Source: Citrobacter europaeus (GTDB lineage: Bacteria > Pseudomonadota > Gammaproteobacteria > Enterobacterales > Enterobacteriaceae). From it: a stretch of 64,000 nt of DNA. Under the pieces are notes generated by a model. It did not search any database, had not been told where the DNA came from, and worked only from the letters and a program-made list of their open reading frames with translations. A program made the translations under genes and the position numbers. Positions 24,811 through 33,789 of this stretch are shown here, in pieces. The stretch's first letter is position 1, and the number at the start of each line of letters is the position of its first letter. Location of the stretch: contig CP083650.1 of assembly GCA_020099315.1 (NCBI GenBank), forward strand, positions 4,712,001-4,776,000, read 5' to 3'.

Positions 24811-26373
24811 ATGAAACCTGAAAATTTCCGTGCAGACGCTAAACGCCCGTTAACTGGTGAAGAGTATTTGAAGAGCTTGCAGGACGGCCGCGAAATCTAT
24901 ATTTACGGTGAGCGTGTTAAAGACGTGACTACGCATCCAGCTTTTCGCAACGCAGCCGCTTCTGTCGCCCAAATGTACGATGCGCTGCACAAACCCGAAC
25001 TGCAGGACACCTTGTGCTGGGGTACCGACACCGGCAGCGGCGGCTATACCCACAAGTTTTTCCGCGTCGCGAGAAGTGCCGATGACCTGCGCCAGCAGCG
25101 CGATGCCATCGCCGAATGGTCGCGCCTGAGCTACGGCTGGATGGGGCGTACTCCGGACTACAAAGCCGCGTTTGGCTGTGCGCTGGGTGCTAACCCAGAA
25201 TTTTATGGTCAGTTTGAACAGAACGCCCGCAACTGGTACACCCGCATTCAGGAAACCGGCCTGTACTTTAACCACGCCATCGTCAATCCACCGATCGACC
25301 GCCATAAGCCAGCGGATGAAGTGAAAGACGTCTATATCAAGCTCGAGAAAGAGACCGATGCCGGGATTATCGTCAGCGGTGCAAAAGTGGTGGCGACCAA
25401 CTCTGCGCTGACCCACTACAACATGATTGGCTTCGGCTCCGCGCAGGTGATGGGCGAAAACCCGGACTTCGCGCTGATGTTCGTCGCGCCAATGGATGCC
25501 GAAGGGGTCAAACTTATCTCTCGCGCCTCCTATGAACTGGTCGCCGGAGCAACCGGATCGCCATACGATTATCCGCTCTCCAGTCGCTTCGACGAAAACG
25601 ATGCGATCCTGGTCATGGATAACGTGCTGATCCCGTGGGAAAACGTGCTGATTTACCGCGACTTTGACCGCTGCCGCCGCTGGACGATGGAAGGTGGCTT
25701 CGCCCGTATGTATCCGCTGCAGGCCTGCGTACGTCTGGCGGTGAAGCTCGACTTTATCACAGCCCTGCTGAAGCGCTCGCTGGAGTGCACCGGTACCCTG
25801 GAGTTCCGCGGCGTACAGGCCGAGCTTGGCGAAGTCGTGGCCTGGCGCAATATGTTCTGGGCGCTGAGCGACTCAATGTGCGCTGAAGCAACGCCGTGGG
25901 TCAACGGAGCATATCTGCCGGATCACGCCGCGCTGCAAACCTATCGCGTGATGGCGCCGATGGCTTACGCCAAAATCAAAAATATTATCGAGCGCAGCGT
26001 CACCAGCGGCCTGATCTATCTGCCGTCCAGCGCACGCGATCTCAATAACCCGCAAATCAACGAATATCTGGCGAAATACGTACGCGGATCGAACGGTATG
26101 GATCACGTCGAGCGCATCAAGATCCTCAAACTAATGTGGGACGCCATCGGCAGCGAATTTGGTGGCCGCCACGAGCTGTATGAAATCAACTACTCCGGTA
26201 GCCAGGACGAAATCCGCCTGCAGTGTCTGCGCCAGGCACAGAGCTCCGGCAACATGGACAAAATGATGGCGATGGTCGATCGCTGCCTGTCCGAGTACGA
26301 CCAAAATGGCTGGACGGTTCCACATTTGCACAACAATTCCGATATCAACATGCTGGATAAGCTGCTGAAGTAA
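24811..26373 (+). CDS. hpaB: 4-hydroxyphenylacetate 3-monooxygenase, oxygenase subunit HpaB
   Basis: A 520-residue FADH2-using monooxygenase that hydroxylates 4-hydroxyphenylacetate to 3,4-dihydroxyphenylacetate with flavin supplied by HpaC. The acyl-CoA-dehydrogenase-like fold of the family is shown by LTGEEYLKSLQDGREIYIYG near the start and YDYPLSSRFDENDAILVMD in the middle. The length equals that of E. coli HpaB. GAGG lies before the ATG. It is the first gene of hpaBC, with a 179-base control region after hpaA. Confidence 0.97.
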   Translation: MKPENFRADAKRPLTGEEYLKSLQDGREIYIYGERVKDVTTHPAFRNAAASVAQMYDALHKPELQDTLCWGTDTGSGGYTHKFFRVARSADDLRQQRDAIAEWSRLSYGWMGRTPDYKAAFGCALGANPEFYGQFEQNARNWYTRIQETGLYFNHAIVNPPIDRHKPADEVKDVYIKLEKETDAGIIVSGAKVVATNSALTHYNMIGFGSAQVMGENPDFALMFVAPMDAEGVKLISRASYELVAGATGSPYDYPLSSRFDENDAILVMDNVLIPWENVLIYRDFDRCRRWTMEGGFARMYPLQACVRLAVKLDFITALLKRSLECTGTLEFRGVQAELGEVVAWRNMFWALSDSMCAEATPWVNGAYLPDHAALQTYRVMAPMAYAKIKNIIERSVTSGLIYLPSSARDLNNPQINEYLAKYVRGSNGMDHVERIKILKLMWDAIGSEFGGRHELYEINYSGSQDEIRLQCLRQAQSSGNMDKMMAMVDRCLSEYDQNGWTVPHLHNNSDINMLDKLLK

Positions 26374-26392
26374 CCAGCAGCGGGAGGTCACA

Positions 26393-26905
26393 ATGCAATT
26401 AGATGAACAACGTCTGCGTTTTCGCGATGCCATGGCCAGTCTGTCGGCCGCCGTTAACGTCATCACCACCGAAGGCGAAGCGGGCCGCTGCGGGATCACC
26501 GCTACGGCAGTCTGTTCGGTGACCGACTCGCCACCGTCGGTGATGGTCTGTATCAACGCCAATAGCGCGATGAACCCGGTGTTTCAGGGCAACGGCAAGC
26601 TCTGTATCAACGTGTTGAACCACGAGCAGGAAGTGATGGCCCGCCATTTCGCCGGGATGACAGGCATGGCTATGGAAGATCGCTTCAACCTTTCATGCTG
26701 GCAGAAAGGCGCGCAAGGCCAACCGGTACTGAAAGGATCGCTGGCAAGCCTCGAGGGTGAGATTAATCAAGTGCAGACTATCGGCAGTCATTTGGTCTAT
26801 CTGGTCGAAATCAAGAACATTACCCTCAGCCAGCAAGGCCACGGGCTGATTTACTTCAAGCGCCGTTTCCATCCGGTGATGATGGAAATGGAAGTGGTCG
26901 CGTAG
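26393..26905 (+). CDS. hpaC: 4-hydroxyphenylacetate 3-monooxygenase flavin reductase HpaC
   Basis: A 170-residue NADH:FAD oxidoreductase of the flavin-reductase-like (DIM6/NTAB) fold that provides free FADH2 to HpaB. The signature GITATAVCSVTDSPPSVMVC is present, as is the flavin-contact motif CINVL. It starts 19 bases after hpaB with a GGGAGG ribosome site. It ends the hpa cluster; a strong hairpin follows. Confidence 0.96.
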   Translation: MQLDEQRLRFRDAMASLSAAVNVITTEGEAGRCGITATAVCSVTDSPPSVMVCINANSAMNPVFQGNGKLCINVLNHEQEVMARHFAGMTGMAMEDRFNLSCWQKGAQGQPVLKGSLASLEGEINQVQTIGSHLVYLVEIKNITLSQQGHGLIYFKRRFHPVMMEMEVVA

Positions 26906-26914
26906 TGATCATAT

Positions 26915-26947
26915 AGGGTTTACCTGGCCGCAAACCGGGTAAACCCT
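26915..26947 (+). terminator. hairpin ending the hpaBC transcript
   Basis: Ten-base perfect arms AGGGTTTACC (26915-26924) and GGTAAACCCT (26938-26947) lie 9 bases after the hpaC stop. No T-run follows, so termination may need Rho or the hairpin may protect the 3' end. Confidence 0.55.
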
Positions 26948-27048
26948 AAGTGAGATTCTGTTCCCGCTATCGGCCTGAATAACGATAGCGATTGAGCACA
27001 CTGCTAATTGATTCCATTCATAAAATGCTGACTTCTTGCTGGCAAAAT

Positions 27049-28254
27049 CTACTGTGTTTTTACCCCAGAAGCTAAATCCTGTGCGCACGCCCAGGCGCTC
27101 GACCACGCCCACTGGAAGTTATAGCCGCCCAACCAACCAGTGACGTCCATAACTTCGCCGATAAAATACAGCCCCGGCACTTTGCGCGCTTCCATCGTGC
27201 GCGATGACAGCTCGTTGGTATCGACGCCACCTAACGTGACTTCAGCGGTACGATACCCTTCCGTACCGTTCGGCTGCACCCGCCACTCGGTCAGCGTTTC
27301 AACCAGCGTTTGCTGATCGCGTACGTTAAGCTGCTTCAGCGAGACATCCGGAATTTGCCCTAACTGCTGTAAGCATTCCACCAGACGCTTTGGCAACTGC
27401 ATCGCTAACGTGTTCTTTAAGCTTTGATTAGGGTGTGCGCTTCGTTGGTCATCGAGGAAGCCCGCGAGGTCAACATCCGGCAACAAATTAATGCTGACAA
27501 ATTCACCTGGCTGCCAAAAACTGGAAATCTGCAGCACGGCCGGACCAGAAAGCCCGCGGTGCGTAAAGAGCAGGTTTTCACGAAATACGGTGCCGTCCTC
27601 GGCGGTGATAACGGAGGAAACCGATACGCCAGAGAGTACCTGAAGCTGCTCCAGTAGCGGCTTATGTAAGGTGAACGGCACCAGACCAGCGCGGGTCGGC
27701 AACACGTTCAGGCCGAACTGTTCGGCAATTTTATAGCCAAACGGCGTTGCGCCCAGACCCGGCATAGAGAGGCCACCTGAGGCAATAACCAGCTTTTTCG
27801 TGCCGACAGTCATCCCATTCAATTCCAGGATAAAATCGTCACCATCGCGCTCAACGCTCAGGACTTCGCTACGTAACCGCATAGTTACGTTACCTTTTTC
27901 ACACTCGTCCACCAGCATATCGACAATTTGTTGGGCGGAATCGTCGCAGAAAAGCTGACCTAGCGTTTTTTCATGCCAGGCAATGCCGTGCGTGCCCACC
28001 AGATCGATAAAATCCCACTGCGTATAACGCGCCAGCGCCGATTTGCAAAAATGCGGGTTTTGGCTCAAATACGCAGCCGGTTCGACATAAAGATTAGTAA
28101 AGTTGCAGCGGCCCCCGCCAGACATGAGAATCTTGCGCCCTGGCTTTTTACCATTATCGATCAGCAGTACGCGACTACCTGCTTGTCCTGCCTGCGCGGC
28201 ACAAAACATACCCGCTGCGCCAGCGCCTATAATAACGGTATCAAACCTTTCCAC
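27049..28254 (-). CDS. yhiN: YhiN family flavoprotein (HI0933-like oxidoreductase)
   Basis: A 401-residue predicted FAD-binding protein of unknown reaction. The dinucleotide motif VIIGAGAAGMFCAAQAGQAG opens the protein, followed by KKPGRKILMSGGGRCNFTN, the family hallmark, and a late GEVMDVTGWLGGYNFQWAW. I chose the GTG at 28254 because an AGAGGA ribosome site precedes it and the length then matches E. coli YhiN; an ATG 22 codons upstream is less likely. Divergent from pitA. Confidence 0.92.
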   Translation of the reverse strand: MERFDTVIIGAGAAGMFCAAQAGQAGSRVLLIDNGKKPGRKILMSGGGRCNFTNLYVEPAAYLSQNPHFCKSALARYTQWDFIDLVGTHGIAWHEKTLGQLFCDDSAQQIVDMLVDECEKGNVTMRLRSEVLSVERDGDDFILELNGMTVGTKKLVIASGGLSMPGLGATPFGYKIAEQFGLNVLPTRAGLVPFTLHKPLLEQLQVLSGVSVSSVITAEDGTVFRENLLFTHRGLSGPAVLQISSFWQPGEFVSINLLPDVDLAGFLDDQRSAHPNQSLKNTLAMQLPKRLVECLQQLGQIPDVSLKQLNVRDQQTLVETLTEWRVQPNGTEGYRTAEVTLGGVDTNELSSRTMEARKVPGLYFIGEVMDVTGWLGGYNFQWAWSSAWACAQDLASGVKTQ

Positions 28255-28483
28255 GTTGCGATCCTCTCTAAAAAGCGGGAGTGAATTGTAAAGATTCCTC
28301 AGTGGTCGCACCAGCACCAAACTACCGATAAAGGGTATTTATCTGAAATATATAGGATAATTCTTTAGTGGTGTAAAACAAAGCAGGAGACAAATCAAAA
28401 AAACTCTATATTTCACTTTGCCCGCGCCGCCAAAGTCACTGATAATGCGCCGCGTTCATGTCCTCAAAATGGCGTAACGTCCT

Positions 28484-29983
28484 ATGCTACATTTGTTTGC
28501 TGGCCTGGATTTACATACCGGGCTTTTACTATTGCTTGCTCTGGCTTTCGTGCTGTTCTACGAAGCAATTAACGGCTTCCATGACACAGCCAATGCTGTC
28601 GCAACCGTGATCTACACCCGCGCAATGCGTTCGCAATTGGCGGTGGTCATGGCTGCGTTGTTCAACTTCTTTGGTGTTTTGCTGGGCGGTCTCAGCGTGG
28701 CGTATGCCATCGTGCATATGCTGCCAACGGATCTGCTGCTAAATATGGGATCGTCACATGGCCTCGCCATGGTGTTCTCCATGCTGCTGGCGGCAATTAT
28801 CTGGAACCTGGGTACCTGGTACTTTGGTTTGCCTGCATCCAGCTCCCACACGCTGATTGGCGCCATTATCGGTATTGGTTTAACCAATGCGTTGATGACC
28901 GGCACCTCGGTGGTGGACGCACTTAACATCCCGAAAGTTATCGGTATTTTTGCCTCGCTAATCATCTCGCCAATTGTCGGTCTGGTGGTTGCAGGTGGTC
29001 TTATTTTCATTCTGCGTCGCTACTGGAGCGGTACGAAAAAACGTGCCCGTATCCACCTGACGCCGGCAGAACGTGAAAAGAAAGACGGTAAGAAAAAGCC
29101 GCCGTTCTGGACGCGTATTGCACTGATCCTCTCCGCAATCGGCGTGGCGTTCTCCCACGGTGCGAACGATGGTCAGAAAGGCATTGGTCTGGTGATGTTG
29201 GTGCTGATTGGCGTAGCGCCTGCAGGTTTCGTGGTGAATATGAATGCTTCCGGTTACGAGATTACCCGTACCCGTGATGCAATCAATAACGTCGAAGTCT
29301 TCTTCCAGCAGCGCCCTGACCTGCTTAAACAGGCCACAGGCGTAGACCAGTTGATTCCGTCACCGACGGACGCGGCACCCGCGACGGCGACAGAGTTTCA
29401 TTGCCACCCGGCGAATACCATCAACGCGCTGGAACGCGCGAAAGGTATGCTGGCGAATCTGGAAACTTACGACAAGTTAAGCGTCGAGCAGCGTGGTCAG
29501 CTGCGCCGTATTATGCTGTGCATCTCTGATACCACCGATAAAGTGGTTAAGCTGCCTGGCGTAAGCGCTGACGATCAGCGTCTGCTGAAGAAACTGAAAG
29601 CTGACATGCTGAGCACCATTGAGTACGCGCCTATCTGGATCATTATGGCCGTCGCACTGGCGCTGGGTATTGGTACGATGATTGGCTGGCGTCGCGTAGC
29701 CACCACCATCGGCGAGAAAATCGGTAAGAAAGGTATGACCTATGCCCAGGGGATGTCGGCGCAGATGACTGCCGCAGTCTCTATCGGTCTCGCCAGTTAC
29801 ACCGGTATGCCCGTTTCCACCACTCACGTTCTTTCCTCTTCCGTTGCGGGAACGATGGTTGTTGATGGCGGCGGTTTGCAGCGTAAAACAGTGACCAGCA
29901 TTCTGATGGCCTGGGTCTTCACCCTGCCGGCTGCGATTATTCTTTCCGGGGTGCTGTACTGGCTCTCCCTGAAGCTTATCTAA
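28484..29983 (+). CDS. pitA: low-affinity inorganic phosphate transporter PitA
   Basis: A 499-residue inner-membrane transporter that imports metal-phosphate complexes with protons. The duplicated PiT signature is clear: GFHDTANAVA near residue 32 and AFSHGANDGQKGIG near residue 222. About ten helices frame a soluble loop (residues 260-370) that is the most divergent part from E. coli. The length equals that of E. coli PitA. It has its own promoter region and is followed by a strong terminator. Confidence 0.97.
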   Translation: MLHLFAGLDLHTGLLLLLALAFVLFYEAINGFHDTANAVATVIYTRAMRSQLAVVMAALFNFFGVLLGGLSVAYAIVHMLPTDLLLNMGSSHGLAMVFSMLLAAIIWNLGTWYFGLPASSSHTLIGAIIGIGLTNALMTGTSVVDALNIPKVIGIFASLIISPIVGLVVAGGLIFILRRYWSGTKKRARIHLTPAEREKKDGKKKPPFWTRIALILSAIGVAFSHGANDGQKGIGLVMLVLIGVAPAGFVVNMNASGYEITRTRDAINNVEVFFQQRPDLLKQATGVDQLIPSPTDAAPATATEFHCHPANTINALERAKGMLANLETYDKLSVEQRGQLRRIMLCISDTTDKVVKLPGVSADDQRLLKKLKADMLSTIEYAPIWIIMAVALALGIGTMIGWRRVATTIGEKIGKKGMTYAQGMSAQMTAAVSIGLASYTGMPVSTTHVLSSSVAGTMVVDGGGLQRKTVTSILMAWVFTLPAAIILSGVLYWLSLKLI

Positions 29984-29996
29984 GCGAATGCACGGT

Positions 29997-30032
29997 AAAA
30001 AAGCGGGTCAGGAAACTGGCCCGCTTTTTTTG
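29997..30032 (+). terminator. pitA terminator, probably bidirectional with uspB
   Basis: Arms AGCGGGTCA and TGGCCCGCT with a short loop, flanked by an A-run on the left and seven T residues on the right. It can stop both pitA and the convergent uspB. Confidence 0.92.
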
Positions 30033-30047
30033 TATCTGTCGTTGGAA

Positions 30048-30383
30048 TCAGTGCCAGATAATCAGCGCAACCATGCTGATTAACACCAGGCCGCATAGCG
30101 CGCTGGTGAGAATGAACTGACCGCGAACCCGCTCACAGCGGCGAATAAATTCATCATCATGATGATCACGGTAACGCTGAGCGTAGATATACCACACCAG
30201 ACGCATCTGCTTATTCGGTTGCCCATGCGAGGTAAAAAAGCCTCCTCCATCTACATACTGGTAAAGCAATGGATCGCAACCACGAAGTACCACTAACAGT
30301 GCGCGTAGCGAAGAAAAATAGCGCGCCATATTAACAATGCAAACGACACATAAAGCCCAGAACAATGCAATGGTGCTTATCAT
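30048..30383 (-). CDS. uspB: universal stress protein UspB
   Basis: A 111-residue inner-membrane protein with one N-terminal helix (residues 4-22) and one C-terminal helix (residues 92-110) around a basic, cytosolic-looking middle. In E. coli it is induced in stationary phase by RpoS and is needed for ethanol tolerance. Length and sequence agree with E. coli UspB. It is divergent from uspA, its usual neighbour, over a 392-base gap. Confidence 0.95.
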   Translation of the reverse strand: MISTIALFWALCVVCIVNMARYFSSLRALLVVLRGCDPLLYQYVDGGGFFTSHGQPNKQMRLVWYIYAQRYRDHHDDEFIRRCERVRGQFILTSALCGLVLISMVALIIWH

Positions 30384-30775
30384 ACCTCCTCCCCGGCGAC
30401 CCGCCCACGGAACTCCTTTCCGGGACTACCGCTCCCCGATACCCTGCCAAACCATTCAGTGAAGAGTACAGCCGAAACCGTTCGTATTAGTATCACGCAT
30501 CCGAACGCCTCTCTAGATAGTGTAGGAGATTAGTTAATTTTTTTGCCAGAAGGTTAATCGCTATCAATGCAATTAACTAAAAAATTTGTTTAACTGCTTG
30601 GCAAGCAAGGCGGATTGACGGATTATCCTGGTCGCTATAATGTAAGGATAGTCCTTATATGGTACGTTTTTACGACTGGGCTAGCCCCGCGCGCAAGGTT
30701 CGCAGGACGCGGATGACGCGGCGGCAGATAACGCCAGCAGGCTAGTCATCGACAACTTATGGAAGGAGTAACACT
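30384..30775. other. 392-base uspB-uspA control region
   Basis: No gene seen. It should hold the uspB promoter (leftward) and the uspA promoter (rightward, see 30615-30641) plus a leader of about 125 bases before uspA that contains GC-rich stretches (GACGCGGATGACGCGGCG). Confidence 0.6.
30615..30641 (+). promoter_or_regulatory. candidate uspA promoter
   Basis: TTGACG (30615-30620) and TATAAT (30636-30641) are separated by 15 bases, followed by a leader of about 130 bases. The -10 is perfect; the spacer is short. Confidence 0.55.
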
Positions 30776-31213
30776 ATGGCTTATAAACACATTCTTATCG
30801 CGGTTGATCTTTCTCCGGAAAGCAAAGTTCTGGTTGAAAAAGCGGTCTCTATGGCGCGGCCTTACAATGCTAAAGTCTCCCTTATCCACGTTGACGTAAA
30901 CTATTCCGACCTGTACACCGGGCTTATCGACGTGAATCTGGGCGACATGCAGAAACGCATTTCTGAAGAAACCCACCACGCGTTAACCGAGCTGTCCACC
31001 AATGCAGGCTACCCTATCACCGAAACCCTGAGCGGTAGCGGCGATCTGGGTCAGGTTCTGGTTGATGCCATCAAAAAATACGACATGGATCTGGTCGTTT
31101 GTGGTCACCACCAGGATTTCTGGAGCAAACTGATGTCCTCCGCGCGCCAACTGATCAACACTGTCCACGTCGACATGTTGATTGTTCCGCTGCGTGACGA
31201 CGAAGAAGCATAA
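30776..31213 (+). CDS. uspA: universal stress protein UspA
   Basis: A 145-residue cytosolic stress protein of the adenine-nucleotide alpha-hydrolase fold. UspA-type members are phosphorylated and do not bind ATP; the ATP-binding glycine pattern of the other Usp branch is absent here, where CGHHQDFWSKLMSSAR stands. The sequence is nearly identical to E. coli UspA over its length, with one extra C-terminal residue. It has a GGAGG ribosome site and its own terminator. Confidence 0.97.
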   Translation: MAYKHILIAVDLSPESKVLVEKAVSMARPYNAKVSLIHVDVNYSDLYTGLIDVNLGDMQKRISEETHHALTELSTNAGYPITETLSGSGDLGQVLVDAIKKYDMDLVVCGHHQDFWSKLMSSARQLINTVHVDMLIVPLRDDEEA

Positions 31214-31265
31214 AATGCTTACCGCCGGAACATAACCCGGCCCGCAGCAAGTCGCTTAGCCTGTA

Positions 31266-31296
31266 AACGCCCGCCTGTGCGGGCGTTTTTGTTTTT
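31266..31296 (+). terminator. uspA terminator
   Basis: Arms ACGCCCGC and GCGGGCGT with a four-base loop, followed by TTTTTGTTTTT. Confidence 0.92.
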
Positions 31297-31494
31297 ATCA
31301 TTCGGACACAATTAGTACATCAATCCAACAAACAAATCATAATTAGTGTGATCAACTAATTGGATCGAAAACCATCTCTATAATACTCTACCCTCGCGGC
31401 CAATAACCGCAGTCTATAACAAAATAAGACTTTTTCGGCGCGTTTAAGCATACGCGTTCATACTTTTCGGGATGGCTTTGAAAGGCGATGGAAT

Positions 31495-32967
31495 ATGAAT
31501 AAAACTGCACCTACGGGCTTGCTGCAGCAACCTCGTCCGTTCTTCATGATCTTCTTCGTAGAATTGTGGGAACGATTTGGCTATTACGGCGTTCAGGGCA
31601 TCCTGGCGGTATTTTTTGTTAAGCAGCTCGGATTTTCACAAGAACAGGCATTCGTCACCTTTGGTGCCTTTGCCGCGCTGGTTTACGGCCTGATTTCGAT
31701 CGGCGGCTACGTCGGCGACCACCTGCTAGGCACCAAGCGCACACTGGTACTCGGTGCCATTGTACTGGCCATCGGCTACTTCATGACCGGGATGTCGCTG
31801 CTTAAGCCCGATCTGATCTTTATTGCTTTGGGTACCATTGCCGTTGGTAACGGGTTGTTTAAAGCCAACCCGGCAAGCCTGTTGTCAAAATGCTATCCAC
31901 CGAAAGACGCCCGTCTGGACGGTGCTTTCACCCTGTTTTATATGTCGATTAACATCGGTTCGTTGCTGTCGCTGTCGCTGGCGCCAGTGATCGCCGATAA
32001 GTTTGGCTACGCAGTGACCTACAACCTGTGCGGTGCCGGGCTTATCGTCGCGCTGCTGGTCTACTTTGCCTGTCGTGGCATGGTGAAGGATATCGGCTCT
32101 GAGCCAGACCATAAGCCGCTGAGTTTCCGTAATCTATTCTGCGTGCTGGCCGGTACGGTAGTGATGGTATTTATCTGCGCCTGGCTGATGCACAACGTGC
32201 AGGTTGCCAACCTGGTGCTGATTGTCCTGTCGATTGCCGTGACGATCATCTTCTTCCGTCAGGCATTCAAACTGGATAAAACCGGGCGCAACAAGATGTT
32301 CGTGGCCTTTATCCTGATGCTGGAAGCAGTGGTGTTTTACGTTCTGTACGCGCAGATGCCGACATCGCTGAACTTCTTTGCTATCAATAACGTGCACCAT
32401 GAAATTCTCGGTTTTGCCATCAACCCGGTGAGCTTCCAGGCGCTGAACCCGTTCTGGGTGGTACTGGCAAGTCCGGTGCTGGCCGCTGTCTATACCCGTC
32501 TGGGAAACAAAGGCAAAGACCTGACCATGCCGATGAAATTTACGCTCGGTATGTTCCTGTGCTCGCTGGGCTTCCTGACGGCCGCCGCTGCCGGGATGTG
32601 GTTTGCCGATGCGCAGGGGCTGACGTCACCGTGGTTTATCGTGCTGGTCTACCTGTTCCAGAGTCTGGGTGAACTGCTGATTAGCGCCCTGGGACTGGCG
32701 ATGGTCGCCGCTCTCGTGCCACAGCACCTGATGGGCTTTATTCTCGGGATGTGGTTCCTGACCCAGGCTGCGGCCTTCCTGATGGGGGGTTATGTCGCCA
32801 CCTTCACCGCCGTACCAGAGAACATCACCGACCCGCTGCAAACGCTGCCTATCTACACCAACGTCTTCAGTAAGATTGGCCTGGTCACCCTGGCAGTAAC
32901 GGTCGTGATGGCGATTATGGTGCCATGGCTGAACCGCATGATTAATACGCCAAGTACCGAGCAATAA
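31495..32967 (+). CDS. dtpB: di-/tripeptide:proton symporter DtpB
   Basis: A 490-residue inner-membrane transporter of the POT/PTR family that takes up di- and tripeptides with protons. The proton-coupling ExxER-type motif ELWERFGYYG is at residues 23-32, and the PTR signature GGYVGDHLLGTKRT follows. About 14 helices are expected. Length and sequence match E. coli DtpB (YhiP). The leader since uspA is AT-rich and 198 bases long after its terminator. Confidence 0.96.
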   Translation: MNKTAPTGLLQQPRPFFMIFFVELWERFGYYGVQGILAVFFVKQLGFSQEQAFVTFGAFAALVYGLISIGGYVGDHLLGTKRTLVLGAIVLAIGYFMTGMSLLKPDLIFIALGTIAVGNGLFKANPASLLSKCYPPKDARLDGAFTLFYMSINIGSLLSLSLAPVIADKFGYAVTYNLCGAGLIVALLVYFACRGMVKDIGSEPDHKPLSFRNLFCVLAGTVVMVFICAWLMHNVQVANLVLIVLSIAVTIIFFRQAFKLDKTGRNKMFVAFILMLEAVVFYVLYAQMPTSLNFFAINNVHHEILGFAINPVSFQALNPFWVVLASPVLAAVYTRLGNKGKDLTMPMKFTLGMFLCSLGFLTAAAAGMWFADAQGLTSPWFIVLVYLFQSLGELLISALGLAMVAALVPQHLMGFILGMWFLTQAAAFLMGGYVATFTAVPENITDPLQTLPIYTNVFSKIGLVTLAVTVVMAIMVPWLNRMINTPSTEQ

Positions 32968-32974
32968 TCATCAG

Positions 32975-33009
32975 TGCCGGATGGCGGCTATTGCCTTATC
33001 CGGCCTACA
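32975..33009. repeat. REP hairpin after dtpB
   Basis: TGCCGGATGGCGGCTATTGC followed by TTATCCGGCCTACA, a typical REP unit. Confidence 0.8.
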
Positions 33010-33012
33010 TTC

Positions 33013-33047
33013 AAAATGCCCGGTAGCCTGGCGCCATCGGGCATTTT
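33013..33047. terminator. bidirectional terminator between dtpB and the Rrf2 gene
   Basis: Ten-base perfect arms AAAATGCCCG (33013-33022) and CGGGCATTTT (33038-33047), with an A-run on one side and a T-run on the other. It serves both convergent genes. Confidence 0.85.
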
Positions 33048-33053
33048 CAATCG

Positions 33054-33557
33054 CTACCCTTTGCGGGCGTCTATCCACTCCTGAACTTCAACGACAAAAG
33101 TGTCCGGCGCTTTGCGATACATTTTGCGCGCCAAATCGAGGATCGTATGCTGGCCGAGCGCTTCTTCCATTCGCTGCTGGGCCATATCCATTACCGAGCG
33201 CACACCGCAAATGCCTTCACAGGCCCACTCTGGCGGATGCTCCTCAAATACCGCCAGCCGCTGGCGAATTTCGCGACATTCGAAGATGCGCTTATCGCCA
33301 TCGATGGCGTTCACCACGTCCAACACCGTGATATGTTCAGCGGGTTTAGCCAACTGGAAACCGCCGCCCTTGCCCTCAATACTGCGTACCAGGCCCGCTT
33401 TCGATAAACGGGTAAAAATTTTCGCCAGATAGTCATACGGCACGCTTTGCAGCTCGGCAATTTCACGCACGCTCATATCCCGCGCGTCGCCCTTGCTGTC
33501 GACCATACACATCAGGCTATGAATGCCGTACTCAACCCCGGAACTGTAGAATGCCAT
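33054..33557 (-). CDS. Rrf2-family transcriptional regulator with three cysteines
   Basis: A 167-residue winged-helix repressor of the Rrf2 family (IscR, NsrR, RsrR). The DNA-binding part is clear: MSVREIAELQSVPYDYLAKI, then the wing IEGKGGGFQLAKP. Three cysteines at 94, 113 and 117 (FECREI, WACEGIC) could hold an iron-sulfur cluster. Their spacing (18 then 3 residues between) is unlike that of IscR or NsrR, so it belongs to another branch. It is divergent from the flavoprotein gene at 33790 and probably controls it. It is not in E. coli K-12 at this locus. Confidence 0.85.
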   Translation of the reverse strand: MAFYSSGVEYGIHSLMCMVDSKGDARDMSVREIAELQSVPYDYLAKIFTRLSKAGLVRSIEGKGGGFQLAKPAEHITVLDVVNAIDGDKRIFECREIRQRLAVFEEHPPEWACEGICGVRSVMDMAQQRMEEALGQHTILDLARKMYRKAPDTFVVEVQEWIDARKG

Positions 33558-33733
33558 TCTCTTATCTCAGCCAAAATGAATCTGAGTTTATTGTAGCTTT
33601 TTCGTCTCATTCATTCCAGACAGCAAAGTGAAGCCACTTTAAAATATAATTTTAAATACATATTTATCAGATAGATATTAAAAAACCCTTACCCTTTTCA
33701 GTAAAAAGGAGTTTGATCGCATTGCAATTCCTA

Positions 33734-33770
33734 ACTACGACAAATAAAATCCGAGTAAATAATTCGTAGT
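33734..33770 (+). promoter_or_regulatory. inverted repeat just before the NDH-2-like gene
   Basis: Perfect 7-base arms ACTACGA (33734-33740) and TCGTAGT (33764-33770) separated by 23 AT-rich bases, ending 19 bases before the start codon at 33790. It may be a paired operator for the divergent Rrf2 regulator or a leader stem. Confidence 0.4.
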
Positions 33771-33789
33771 CACTAGTGAGAAAACCCTA

